A stretch of DNA of 64,000 nucleotides from Maccoyibacter intestinihominis (lineage in GTDB: Bacteria; Bacillota; Clostridia; Lachnospirales; Lachnospiraceae): contig NZ_JBBMEX010000001.1 of the NCBI RefSeq assembly GCF_040096355.1, positions 310,001 through 374,000 of the forward strand, written 5' to 3'. Below, piece by piece: positions 42,875 to 51,508 of the stretch. The notes under the pieces are model-generated. The model was given only the letters and a program-made list of their open reading frames with translations, was not told the DNA's origin and did not search any database. A program made the translations under genes and the position numbers. Within the stretch, counting starts at the first letter, position 1. The number at the start of each line of letters is the position of its first letter.

Positions 42875-44584
42875 ATGTATCGGAATAAAACTGCATATCG
42901 AAAAAAAATCATGGTATTCATGGTGGTGGTTCTGCTGGTGCTGACGTTTTTAGTCGGAAGACTGGTCTATCTGATGATTTTTTGCTCAGAATACTATGGA
43001 AAAAAAGCGGAGGATCTGCACGAGAGAGAAAGAAACATTAAAGCGGCACGCGGGGAGATCGTAGACTGTAACGGAGTGGTATTAGCGGAAAACAAGACCG
43101 TCTGTACAATTTCAGTGATACACAGTCAGATCAAAGAACCGGAAAAAGTCATTGCCATGTTAGCAAAAGAACTCGAAATGGATGAGGAGACGATCCGCAA
43201 ACGTGTGGAAAAAGTATCTTCCATAGAAAAGATCAAGACCAATGTTCCAAAAGAAACAGGAGATGCCATCCGTGCGCATGGTTTAGCAGGCGTAAAGATC
43301 GATGAGGATTATAAACGGTATTATCCTTACGATACCTTGGCTTCTAAGGTGTTGGGCTTTACCGGAGGCGATAATCAGGGGATCATCGGCTTAGAAGTAA
43401 AATACGATAAATACCTTCAGGGGAAAAATGGAAAAATCCTGACGCTGACAGATGCGCGGGGGATTGAGATTGAAAACGCCGGTGAACGCAGGCAGGATCC
43501 GATCGACGGAAATGATCTGCATATCAGTCTTGATTATAATATTCAAAAATATGCAGAGCAGGCAGCGAAAAAGGCAATGGAAGAACATGGGGCACAGAGT
43601 GTTTCCGTGTTGATGATGAATCCGCAAAACGGCGAGATCTTAGCAATGGTCAATGTACCGGAATTTAATCTGAACGAACCTTTTTCCATAGAAGGCGAAG
43701 TGCAGACAAATCAGGATAAGCTCAATCTGATGTGGCGTAACGGCTGTATCAATGATACCTATGAACCGGGCTCTACTTTTAAGATCATTACTACAGCAGC
43801 AGCCTTTGAAGAAGGTGTGGTCAGTTTAAAAGACCGGTTTCACTGTCCGGGATATAAGATCGTAGAGGACCGTAAGATTCGGTGTCACAAAGTCGGCGGT
43901 CATGGAGCCGAGGATTTTGCACAGGGGATCATGAATTCCTGCAACCCGGTATTTATAGAGTTAGGACTGCGTTTAGGAAGTGAAAAATATTATTCCTATT
44001 TTAAACAGTTCGGTTTGCTGCAAAAGACCAATGTGGATTTACCGGGCGAGGCGGCAACGATCATGCACAATCCGAAAAATATCGGGCAGGTGGAGTTGGC
44101 GACCATATCCTTCGGACAGTCTTTTCAGATCACACCGGTCCAGTTAGCGACTACCGTATCCTCTATTATCAATGGCGGCAACCGCGTGACCCCTCATTTC
44201 GGGGCTTATGTCACGGATGAAAAAGGAAAAAAGGTCAAAACATTTAAATACGAAACGACAGAGGGGATTGTCAGTGAAAAGACAAGCGAGACGGTCCGTA
44301 TGCTCTTAGAAAAAGTAGTCAGTGAAGGAACCGGAAAAAATGCCGCGATCAAAGGCTTTTCCATCGGAGGAAAGACAGCGACTTCCCAGACACTGCCAAG
44401 AAGTGCAAATAAGTACATTGCATCCTTTTTAGGATTTGCACCGGCAGATGATCCGAAAGTGCTTGGACTTGTCATTATCAATGACCCCAAAGGCGTATAT
44501 TATGGAGGAACCATTGCGGCACCGGTCATGAAAGAAATATTTGAAAACGTACTTCCATACCTTGAAATTGAGCAAAAAGAGTGA
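42875..44584 (+). CDS. Class B penicillin-binding protein with a KTA motif
   Basis: The 569-residue protein has one N-terminal membrane helix at about residues 12-32, a dimerisation domain, and a transpeptidase domain. The SxxK motif is STFK in YEPGSTFKII and the SxN motif is SCN in MNSCNPVF. The third motif reads KTAT (GGKTATSQ) where KTGT is usual, so the loop lining the active site differs by a glycine to alanine change. All nucleophile residues are retained, so it is probably active. It lies between another class B PBP and mraY. A sporulation role (SpoVD) or duplication of FtsI are both possible. Confidence 0.92.
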   Translation: MYRNKTAYRKKIMVFMVVVLLVLTFLVGRLVYLMIFCSEYYGKKAEDLHERERNIKAARGEIVDCNGVVLAENKTVCTISVIHSQIKEPEKVIAMLAKELEMDEETIRKRVEKVSSIEKIKTNVPKETGDAIRAHGLAGVKIDEDYKRYYPYDTLASKVLGFTGGDNQGIIGLEVKYDKYLQGKNGKILTLTDARGIEIENAGERRQDPIDGNDLHISLDYNIQKYAEQAAKKAMEEHGAQSVSVLMMNPQNGEILAMVNVPEFNLNEPFSIEGEVQTNQDKLNLMWRNGCINDTYEPGSTFKIITTAAAFEEGVVSLKDRFHCPGYKIVEDRKIRCHKVGGHGAEDFAQGIMNSCNPVFIELGLRLGSEKYYSYFKQFGLLQKTNVDLPGEAATIMHNPKNIGQVELATISFGQSFQITPVQLATTVSSIINGGNRVTPHFGAYVTDEKGKKVKTFKYETTEGIVSEKTSETVRMLLEKVVSEGTGKNAAIKGFSIGGKTATSQTLPRSANKYIASFLGFAPADDPKVLGLVIINDPKGVYYGGTIAAPVMKEIFENVLPYLEIEQKE

Positions 44585-44615
44585 AGTGCCGGGGAACAAT
44601 ATTGTGTGGGATATC

Positions 44616-44644
44616 TTGCACAAAAGTAAAAAATAACGTATACT
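44616..44644 (+). promoter_or_regulatory. Predicted internal promoter for mraY
   Basis: TTGCAC (44616-44621), a 17-base spacer and TATACT (44639-44644), about 64 bases before the mraY start. It would give mraY-murD-ftsW-ftsQ expression independent of mraZ control. Confidence 0.6.
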
Positions 44645-44707
44645 AGAAAAGTTAGAAAAAACGCAACTATCAGCATAGCTGAAAAAAATACATGAGGTGG
44701 AAAACAT

Positions 44708-45661
44708 ATGTCATATCAAGTAGTAATCCCGGTAATTATATCGTTTGTTATCAGTGCAGTTTTAGGCCCTATTGTCATTCCATTTTTACGAAAATTAAAG
44801 GTGGGGCAGACGGAAAGAGAAGAATTGAAGTCCCATTTAAAAAAGACGGGAACACCGACGATGGGTGGGATTATCATACTTGCGAGTGTGATACTGACCT
44901 CTCTGATATATGTTAAGGATTATCCGAAGATCATACCGATTTTGTTTGTAACCGTCGGATTCGGAATTGTAGGATTTCTGGATGATTATCTGAAAGTGGT
45001 ATTAAAACGTTCCGATGGTCTGTTAGCATGGCAGAAGATGCTTTGTCAGATTGTGATTACGGCAATTTTTGTATTTTATATCTTGAAATTTACAGATGTA
45101 TCACTTACTATGCTGATTCCGTTTTCCGGTGGAAAATATCTGAATCTTGGAGTTCTTGCGATTCCGGTTATGTTTTTAGCGGTAATTGGAACCGTCAATG
45201 GAGTGAATTTTACGGATGGTCTGGACGGTCTGGCATCCAGTGTCACGGTATTGGTAGCAACCTTTTTTACTGTGGTTGCAGTAGGAACACACAGCGGAAT
45301 TGAGCCGATTACCTGTGCAGTCGTAGGTGCACTGATGGGATTTTTGCTGTTCAATGTCTACCCTGCAAAAGTGTTTATGGGAGATACCGGTTCTCTGGCG
45401 CTTGGCGGATTTGTGGCGGCGAGTGCCTATATGATGCAGATGCCGATTTTTATTCTGATTGTGGGACTGATTTACTGGATTGAAATTTTATCCGTTATGA
45501 TACAGGTTACTTATTTTAAAAAGACCGGTGGAAAAAGAATCTTTAAGATGGCACCGATCCATCATCATTTTGAATTATGTGGCTGGTCAGAGACGAGGGT
45601 CGTTGCGGTATTTTCCATTGCTACGGCAATTCTCTGCCTGATTGGGCTTCTGGCATTATAG
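44708..45661 (+). CDS. mraY: Phospho-MurNAc-pentapeptide translocase
   Basis: MraY transfers phospho-MurNAc-pentapeptide to undecaprenyl phosphate, making lipid I at the membrane. The 317 residues have about ten membrane helices. The active-site aspartates are seen in FLDDYLK near residue 89 and NFTDGLDGLASS near residue 172, and a VFMGDTGSLALGG loop follows. A final HHHFE motif near residue 287 is diagnostic. murD starts 12 bases after the stop. Confidence 0.97.
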   Translation: MSYQVVIPVIISFVISAVLGPIVIPFLRKLKVGQTEREELKSHLKKTGTPTMGGIIILASVILTSLIYVKDYPKIIPILFVTVGFGIVGFLDDYLKVVLKRSDGLLAWQKMLCQIVITAIFVFYILKFTDVSLTMLIPFSGGKYLNLGVLAIPVMFLAVIGTVNGVNFTDGLDGLASSVTVLVATFFTVVAVGTHSGIEPITCAVVGALMGFLLFNVYPAKVFMGDTGSLALGGFVAASAYMMQMPIFILIVGLIYWIEILSVMIQVTYFKKTGGKRIFKMAPIHHHFELCGWSETRVVAVFSIATAILCLIGLLAL

Positions 45662-45672
45662 GAGGAAAGAAA

Positions 45673-47031
45673 ATGGATTTACAGGGAAAGACCGTATTGA
45701 TTGTGGGTGCCGGAAAGAGTGGAATCGCTGCCGGTGAATTACTTAGAAAAAAGGGAATTGCATACAGGCTTTATGATGGAAATAAAGAATTGTCCAAAGA
45801 GGAACTGCAAAAAAATGACATCTGGAAGGACTGCGAGATCATTTTAGGAGACCTTCCGATGGAAATCTTAGCAGACACCGGACTTGCCGTATTAAGTCCC
45901 GGCGTTCCGACGGATTTGCCGGTCATCGCAGCCATCAGAGAGCAGGGGATTCCAATCTGGGGCGAAATAGAGCTGGCATATCATTTTGCAAAAGGCAGAC
46001 TTCTTGCAATTACCGGAACAAATGGAAAGACTACAACAACATCCCTGTTAGGAGAGATTATGCAGGCATATTTTGAGGATGTCAAAGTTGTTGGAAATAT
46101 TGGTATTCCATATACAAGTGTTGCCGCAGATACGACAGACGAGACGGTGACTGTTGCAGAAATCTCAAGTTTCCAGTTAGAGACGGCAGTGGATTTTCAT
46201 CCGCAGGTCAGTGCAATTTTAAATATTACACCGGATCATTTAAATCGCCATCATACCATGGAGTGTTATATTGAAACGAAAGAAAGCATTACGAAGAACC
46301 AGCAAAAAGAAGATGTCTGTGTACTGAATTATGAGGATGAGGTGCTTTTGGAATTTGGCAAAACACTTCCGATCCGGGTGGTATATTTCAGCAGTAAAAG
46401 ACGGCTAGAGGATGGCTTCTTCTATGAAGATGGCGTGATTTACAAATCAACGGGCGGTAAGGCGGAAAAAATCATTGAAACTTCCAGACTACAGATATTG
46501 GGATTACATAATTATGAGAATGTCATGGCAGCAGCGGCAATGGCAGACAGTTTTGGTGTACCGATGGAGGTTATTACAAAGGTTTTAGAACAATTTCAGG
46601 CGGTAGAGCATAGAATTGAGTATGTTGTAGAAAAACGCGGTGTAAAATTTTATAACGATTCGAAAGGAACAAATCCGGATGCGGCGATTCAGGGAATCCG
46701 TGCGATGGAAAGACCGACCTTTTTAATTGGAGGCGGTTATGATAAACAATCCGAATACGATGAATGGATTGAAGCATTTGATGGAAAAGTCAAGCAGTTG
46801 GTCTTAATCGGTCAGACCAGAGAGAAGATTGCAGAATGTGCAAAAAAACATGGATTTACGGAGATTGCCTTTGCAGACAGTTTGGAAGAAGCCATGGACA
46901 TCTGCTATCAGAATGCTGTAGAAGGAGATGCGATTTTGCTGTCTCCGGCATGTGCAAGCTGGGGAATGTTTGACAATTATGAACAGCGTGGAGAAAAATT
47001 CAAGGAATATGCAAGAAATCTAAAGGAGTAA
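45673..47031 (+). CDS. murD: UDP-MurNAc-L-alanine:D-glutamate ligase
   Basis: MurD adds D-glutamate to UDP-MurNAc-L-alanine with ATP. Starting at ATG 45673, behind GGAGG, it has 452 residues. The frame upstream into mraY is not used. An N-terminal Rossmann-like domain with VGAGKSGIAAGELL binds the nucleotide sugar. The central ATPase has TGTNGKTTTTSLL near residue 115, and the C-terminal domain has YNDSKGTNPDA and LLSPACASWGMFDNYEQRG. All are family motifs. Confidence 0.97.
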   Translation: MDLQGKTVLIVGAGKSGIAAGELLRKKGIAYRLYDGNKELSKEELQKNDIWKDCEIILGDLPMEILADTGLAVLSPGVPTDLPVIAAIREQGIPIWGEIELAYHFAKGRLLAITGTNGKTTTTSLLGEIMQAYFEDVKVVGNIGIPYTSVAADTTDETVTVAEISSFQLETAVDFHPQVSAILNITPDHLNRHHTMECYIETKESITKNQQKEDVCVLNYEDEVLLEFGKTLPIRVVYFSSKRRLEDGFFYEDGVIYKSTGGKAEKIIETSRLQILGLHNYENVMAAAAMADSFGVPMEVITKVLEQFQAVEHRIEYVVEKRGVKFYNDSKGTNPDAAIQGIRAMERPTFLIGGGYDKQSEYDEWIEAFDGKVKQLVLIGQTREKIAECAKKHGFTEIAFADSLEEAMDICYQNAVEGDAILLSPACASWGMFDNYEQRGEKFKEYARNLKE

Positions 47032-47034
47032 TGC

Positions 47035-48159
47035 ATGGGTAAGAAGCGGGAACGAACCGGCAGCAAACCGACAAGATATTTTGATTACAGTCTGTTGTTT
47101 ATCATTATTTTTCTGGTCTGTTTCGGACTGGTCATGCTCTATTCGACCAGTTCTTACGATGGGCAGTTAAAATTCGACGACAGTGCATATTATGTGAAAA
47201 AGCAGTTGTTTGCAACAAGCCTCGGATTCATGGCAATGTATCTGATATCGAGGATCGATTATCATGTATGGATGCGTTTTGCGGGAGTGGCTTACATAGT
47301 GGCACTGTTACTGTGTACAGCAGTTATTTTTGTTGGTCAGGAATATAATGGACAAAAGAGGTGGCTGAAATTAGGACCATTGTCTTTTCAGCCGTCAGAG
47401 TTTGCAAAGATAGCGGTCATACTGTTCTTAGCAGTGCTGATCAGCCGCATGCCCAAGCAGATGAAAAAGTTTCAGACGGTGATCAAGGTACTTCTGATCG
47501 TAGTGCCGATCGTCGGTGTCATTGCATATAACAACCTAAGTACGGCAATCATTCTGTTGGGGATTGCCGTTGTGATGTCCTTTGTGGCAAGTCCGAAATA
47601 TGCACAGTTTTTCGCGTTAGGAGGACTCGGAATCGCGTTTGGAAGTATCTTTATCTATTTAGAGAGATACCGTGCAGAGCGTATCAAGATCTGGCTGAAC
47701 CCGGAGGATTACGAAAAGGGTTACCAGACATTACAGGGGCTCTATGCGATCGGTTCCGGTAAACTGTTTGGAAAAGGTCTCGGTGAGAGTATGCAAAAGC
47801 TCGGATTCTTGCCGGAAGCACAGAATGATATGATCTTTTCCATCATTTGCGAAGAGTTAGGACTGTTTGGTGCAGTCTGTGTCATTCTTTTGTTTTTACT
47901 GATGCTGTGGAGATTTATGGTCATTGCCAATAATGCTCCGGATCTGTATGGAGCACTGCTTGTGGTAGGTATCATGGCACATATTTCCATTCAGGTTATT
48001 TTAAATATCGCAGTTGTAACAAATTCTATTCCAAATACAGGTATTACACTGCCGTTTATCAGTTATGGAGGTACATCGGTTCTGTTTCTGCTTTCCGAGA
48101 TGGGATTGGCACTTAGTGTGTCAAGAGGAATCCGGTTAGATGGACCGGAGGATTTATGA
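47035..48159 (+). CDS. ftsW: FtsW/SpoVE-type peptidoglycan glycosyltransferase
   Basis: A SEDS-family membrane glycosyltransferase of 374 residues with about ten helices. It polymerises lipid II in partnership with a class B PBP. YSTSSYDG lies near the end of the first helix; QPSEFAKI near residue 122 and TLPFISYGGTSVLFLL near residue 340 are SEDS signatures. The start is three bases after murD and the end overlaps ftsQ by four bases. FtsW and SpoVE cannot be told apart from sequence alone; position in the cluster favours a division role. Confidence 0.94.
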   Translation: MGKKRERTGSKPTRYFDYSLLFIIIFLVCFGLVMLYSTSSYDGQLKFDDSAYYVKKQLFATSLGFMAMYLISRIDYHVWMRFAGVAYIVALLLCTAVIFVGQEYNGQKRWLKLGPLSFQPSEFAKIAVILFLAVLISRMPKQMKKFQTVIKVLLIVVPIVGVIAYNNLSTAIILLGIAVVMSFVASPKYAQFFALGGLGIAFGSIFIYLERYRAERIKIWLNPEDYEKGYQTLQGLYAIGSGKLFGKGLGESMQKLGFLPEAQNDMIFSIICEELGLFGAVCVILLFLLMLWRFMVIANNAPDLYGALLVVGIMAHISIQVILNIAVVTNSIPNTGITLPFISYGGTSVLFLLSEMGLALSVSRGIRLDGPEDL

Positions 48160-48911
48160 GAAAAAGAGAGAAGAGCGAAAAAGGCGAAAAAAGAATAAAT
48201 TTCCTGCTGATACTGATCATCCTTATATTATTAGCTGCGCTTGGAGTGGTTGCGTATAAGGGTTTTACCGTGAAACAGGTGCAGGTAGAGGGAACGGATC
48301 TGTATCCGGATGAAACCATCCGCCAATGGGTATTAAATGATGACTACTCGTGGAATACCCTGTATGTATTTTTAAAATACAAATTTAAGGATGCGGAGGA
48401 AATGCCGTTTTTACAGCAGCCGGAGGTGCGCATCAAAGGTCCGCATAGTTTGAGTATCAAAGTCAGAGAAAAAAAGATTGCCGGTTATCTCTATGTCCCG
48501 GCAATGGGGCAGAATGCCTATTTTAACAAAGACGGTGTAGTGGTGGAGACTTCTTCAAGGAAGTTAGAAGGAATGATGGAAGTGACCGGATTAGAATGCA
48601 GTAAAGTTTCGGTTGGCGAAAAAATTCCCGTTAAGAAGAAGTCCTTGTTAAAAGCAATGCTCAGTCTGACACAGGGGCTTAGCAAATATAAAATGATGCC
48701 GCAGACAATCCATTGTGATGAATATTCCAATATTATGTTAGAATATGAAAAAGTTACCGTAAATATGGGAAATAGTCAGAATCTGAGTGCAAAAATGGAA
48801 ACACTTTCCGTCATATTTCCACAGTTAAAGGATATGAGCGGTACGCTTCATATGGAAAACTGGTCAGAGGAAAATACGGATGTGCCATTTGAAAAGAGTA
48901 ATGGTTCCTAA
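48156..48911 (+). CDS. ftsQ: Cell division protein FtsQ/DivIB
   Basis: The 251-residue protein has a basic cytoplasmic start, a single membrane helix at about residues 15-36, then a POTRA domain (FTVKQVQVEGTDLYPDETI) and a beta domain. This is the FtsQ/DivIB topology. The ATG overlaps the ftsW stop in an ATGA junction. murG and murC, which often lie between ftsW and ftsQ, are not here. A promoter for ftsZ lies in the 183 bases that follow. Confidence 0.9.
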   Translation: MRKREKSEKGEKRINFLLILIILILLAALGVVAYKGFTVKQVQVEGTDLYPDETIRQWVLNDDYSWNTLYVFLKYKFKDAEEMPFLQQPEVRIKGPHSLSIKVREKKIAGYLYVPAMGQNAYFNKDGVVVETSSRKLEGMMEVTGLECSKVSVGEKIPVKKKSLLKAMLSLTQGLSKYKMMPQTIHCDEYSNIMLEYEKVTVNMGNSQNLSAKMETLSVIFPQLKDMSGTLHMENWSEENTDVPFEKSNGS

Positions 48912-48966
48912 AATGGAGAACTGCCAGTGCAGTAAAAAAATAGTAATAAAAAAATAGAATTTGTAG

Positions 48967-48995
48967 TTGATTAATTCAACGAAAAATTATATTAT
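48967..48995 (+). promoter_or_regulatory. Predicted ftsZ promoter with overlapping palindrome
   Basis: TTGATT (48967-48972), a 17-base spacer and TATTAT (48990-48995). The -35 box lies within GTTGATTAATTCAAC (48966-48980), an inverted repeat with arms GTTGA and TCAAC that could be an operator. Confidence 0.5.
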
Positions 48996-49094
48996 ATTTG
49001 TATGTGTATATTCCGAATGGGAATCGTTACATACGAAGAGAGATAGTTTCATTTTATTTAGATAAATCCCAGAAAGGAAAAAGGAGGAAGAACC

Positions 49095-50306
49095 TTGTTA
49101 GAGATTATGACGACAGAAGCAGATTCCAGTGCAAAAATTATTGTAATTGGTGTAGGAGGAGCTGGAAATAATGCTGTAAATAGAATGATTGATGAGAATA
49201 TCGGTGGGGTAGAGTTCATTGGGGTCAATACGGACAAGCAGGCTTTGATGTTATGTAAAGCACCGACACTGATCCAGATTGGTGAGAAGCTGACCAAAGG
49301 TCTCGGAGCCGGAGCACAGCCGGAAATCGGTGAAAAAGCGGCAGAAGAGAGTGTGGAGGATTTAACGAACGCGATCAAAGGTGCGGATATGGTATTCGTA
49401 ACCTGTGGCATGGGCGGTGGAACAGGAACCGGAGCAGCTCCTGTTGTAGCGAAGATCGCAAAAGAAATGGACATTCTGACCGTTGGTGTTGTAACAAAGC
49501 CTTTTAAATTTGAGGCAAAAGCGCGTATGGTCAATGCACTTTCCGGAATTGAGAAGTTAAAAGAGGCAGTGGATACACTGATCGTCATTCCGAATGATAA
49601 ATTATTAGAGATCGTAGATCGCAGAACTACAATGCCGGATGCATTGAAGAAGGCGGATGAAGTATTACAGCAGTCCGTACAGGGAATCACAGACCTGATC
49701 AATCTTCCAGCATTGATCAACTTAGATTTCGCGGATGTTCAGACCGTTATGCGAGATAAAGGTATGGCACATATCGGTATCGGTTCTGCTAAAGGCGATG
49801 AAAAAGCCATTGAGGCAGTGAAATTAGCAGTAGCGAGTCCATTATTAGAGACAACTATTACCGGAGCATCCCACGTCATCATCAATATTTCGGGAGATAT
49901 TTCCCTGATGGATGCAAATGACGCAGCAAGCTATGTTCAGGATTTAGCAGGCGATAATGCAAATATCATCTTTGGTGCAAAATATGATGAGACAATGACA
50001 GATGAGGCAACGATTACAGTTATTGCAACAGGACTTGAGACAAAGCCGACAGGTAATAAGATTATGCCGGATTTAAAATATCAGACAACATCAACACCAA
50101 CCGCAAGACCGACTGCACAGAGTTTTACGGCAAGACCACAGGTAACACCGACACCGGTGCAGAATTCCATGCCGATGCAGAACTCCGTGCCGGTACAGAA
50201 TACAACAAGTACCTTAAGCGGAATCAAGAAGCCGGCAAAACCGGTCAGCAATGTACCGGAAAAAGATATCCAGATTCCGGCATTCTTAAAGAATACAAGA
50301 AAGTAA
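49095..50306 (+). CDS. ftsZ: Cell division GTPase FtsZ
   Basis: FtsZ polymerises into the cytokinetic ring. The 403 residues contain the N-terminal GVGGAGNNAVNRM motif near residue 19, the tubulin GTP signature GMGGGTGTGAAPV near residue 104, and NLDFADVQTVM as the T7-type synergy loop. A Pro/Thr/Gln-rich linker at about residues 325-385 leads to the conserved tail DIQIPAFLKNTRK. Translation appears to start at TTG 49095, seven bases after GGAGG; ATG 49107 is an alternative. ftsA is not beside it. Confidence 0.97.
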   Translation: MLEIMTTEADSSAKIIVIGVGGAGNNAVNRMIDENIGGVEFIGVNTDKQALMLCKAPTLIQIGEKLTKGLGAGAQPEIGEKAAEESVEDLTNAIKGADMVFVTCGMGGGTGTGAAPVVAKIAKEMDILTVGVVTKPFKFEAKARMVNALSGIEKLKEAVDTLIVIPNDKLLEIVDRRTTMPDALKKADEVLQQSVQGITDLINLPALINLDFADVQTVMRDKGMAHIGIGSAKGDEKAIEAVKLAVASPLLETTITGASHVIINISGDISLMDANDAASYVQDLAGDNANIIFGAKYDETMTDEATITVIATGLETKPTGNKIMPDLKYQTTSTPTARPTAQSFTARPQVTPTPVQNSMPMQNSVPVQNTTSTLSGIKKPAKPVSNVPEKDIQIPAFLKNTRK

Positions 50307-50335
50307 ATGCACTTTCGCGGTAAAGGATCATACAG

Positions 50336-50368
50336 AGCAGTGGATGTGAAAGCGTCTGCTGCTTTTTG
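50336..50368 (+). terminator. Probable terminator after ftsZ
   Basis: AGCAG (50336-50340) pairs with CTGCT (50359-50363) with extra inner pairs, followed by five T. Confidence 0.55.
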
Positions 50369-50400
50369 TTTCCGATAGAGATTAGGGGCAAAGGGCGGTT

Positions 50401-50640
50401 TCTTTAGATCGGCAACTTGCACAAAGCCGGATCTGTTTTGTTCCGTTGTACGAAAATAAGAAAATTTAAGTCTGTCTGAGTTAGGCTGTGATGGAGTGAC
50501 GTGTACGTCTTAAACGCCCCGTCCATGGCAGCAAAACACTATACATGAACAGCCAGACTAAGATTTACTAATTTTCTCCCGAAGTCACAAAAGCAGTCCC
50601 GGTTTTGTGCGAAGCACACTTTTGCTCTCTGAATTGAAGT
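50401..50640. repeat. Composite hairpin element, type III, between ftsZ and larB
   Basis: Three adjacent folds fill this gene-free gap. AGATCGGC pairs with GCC-GGATCT (about 50406-50433). GAAAATT plus GGCTGT (near 50460 and 50483) pair with ACAGCC and AATTTTC (near 50548 and 50570), around a loop holding CCATGGCAG. CACAAAAG pairs with TTTTGTG (about 50586-50609), followed by GTGCGAAGCAC. No protein frame is credible. A similar GCGAAGCACACT...CTCT stretch occurs at about 9178-9197, so part of it may be dispersed. Confidence 0.6.
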
Positions 50641-50755
50641 TCTGAAGATAAACGAAATTGCATGAGAAACAGAGTCGTGTGGTTAGAAAAGTCTGGAATA
50701 GAAAACACAGGATTTTTAAAACAGACAGGTAGCATAATAGATATGGAGCAGTGAC

Positions 50756-51508
50756 ATGGAAATACAGGAGTTATTAGAACAGGTAAAAGCAGGAACGCTT
50801 TCCATAGAGGAAGCAAAACAGTATTTGCGAAAAGAGCCATTTGAAGAATTAGGATATGCGAAGTTAGATACTCATCGGAAACTCAGGACCGGACATGCGG
50901 AAGTGATTTACTGTGAGGGAAAGTCGACGGAGCATTTTTTAGAGATTTTTACGCACCTTTATCGGGAAAATGGTGAGGTATTTGGAACAAGGGCATCGAA
51001 GGAACAGTATTTAGCAGCAAAGGAACGGTTTCCACAGACCGTTTATGATGAGACTTCCCGTATCATCCGAATTGAAAAGAATGACAAGCCGCATATGGGA
51101 AAAATCGTGGTATGCAGTGCGGGAACAGCAGATATTTTCGTAGCAGAGGAAGCGGCACTGACAGCAGAGTATTTTGGAAATTATGTGGAACGTATCTATG
51201 ATATAGGAGTCTGTGGGATACACAGGATGCTGGCAAATCTGGATGCGATCCAAAGTGCAAACTGCATTGTTGCGGTGGCAGGAATGGAGGGCGCATTAGC
51301 AAGCGTTCTTGGCGGCTTGGTGGATAAACCGGTCATTGCAGTTCCGACATCGGTGGGCTATGGTGCAAGTTTTCACGGGGTTTCGGCACTCCTGACCATG
51401 ATCAATTCCTGCGCGAACGGGGTGGCAGTGGTCAATATCGACAATGGTTATGGTGCCGGCTATATGGCATCACAGATCAACAGGTTAGTAGGAGAACAGC
51501 ATGAGTAA
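50756..51508 (+). CDS. larB: Nickel-pincer cofactor biosynthesis protein LarB
   Basis: LarB carboxylates and hydrolyses nicotinic acid adenine dinucleotide at the first step of the lactate racemase cofactor. The 250 residues comprise an N-terminal helical part (LLEQVKAGTLSIEEAKQYL) and a C-terminal domain like the PurE/AIR carboxylase. The latter shows VVCSAGTADIFVAEEAALT near residue 117, VAVAGMEGALASVLGGLV near 180 and a VPTSVGYGASFHG loop. GGAG lies eight bases upstream. The stop overlaps larC by eight bases, so the two are coupled. larE and larA are not in this window. Confidence 0.92.
   Translation: MEIQELLEQVKAGTLSIEEAKQYLRKEPFEELGYAKLDTHRKLRTGHAEVIYCEGKSTEHFLEIFTHLYRENGEVFGTRASKEQYLAAKERFPQTVYDETSRIIRIEKNDKPHMGKIVVCSAGTADIFVAEEAALTAEYFGNYVERIYDIGVCGIHRMLANLDAIQSANCIVAVAGMEGALASVLGGLVDKPVIAVPTSVGYGASFHGVSALLTMINSCANGVAVVNIDNGYGAGYMASQINRLVGEQHE

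Noticed and set aside
49058..49720. 220-codon minus-strand frame
   Set aside because: It is fully antisense to ftsZ, with composition expected from the opposite strand of a conserved gene.
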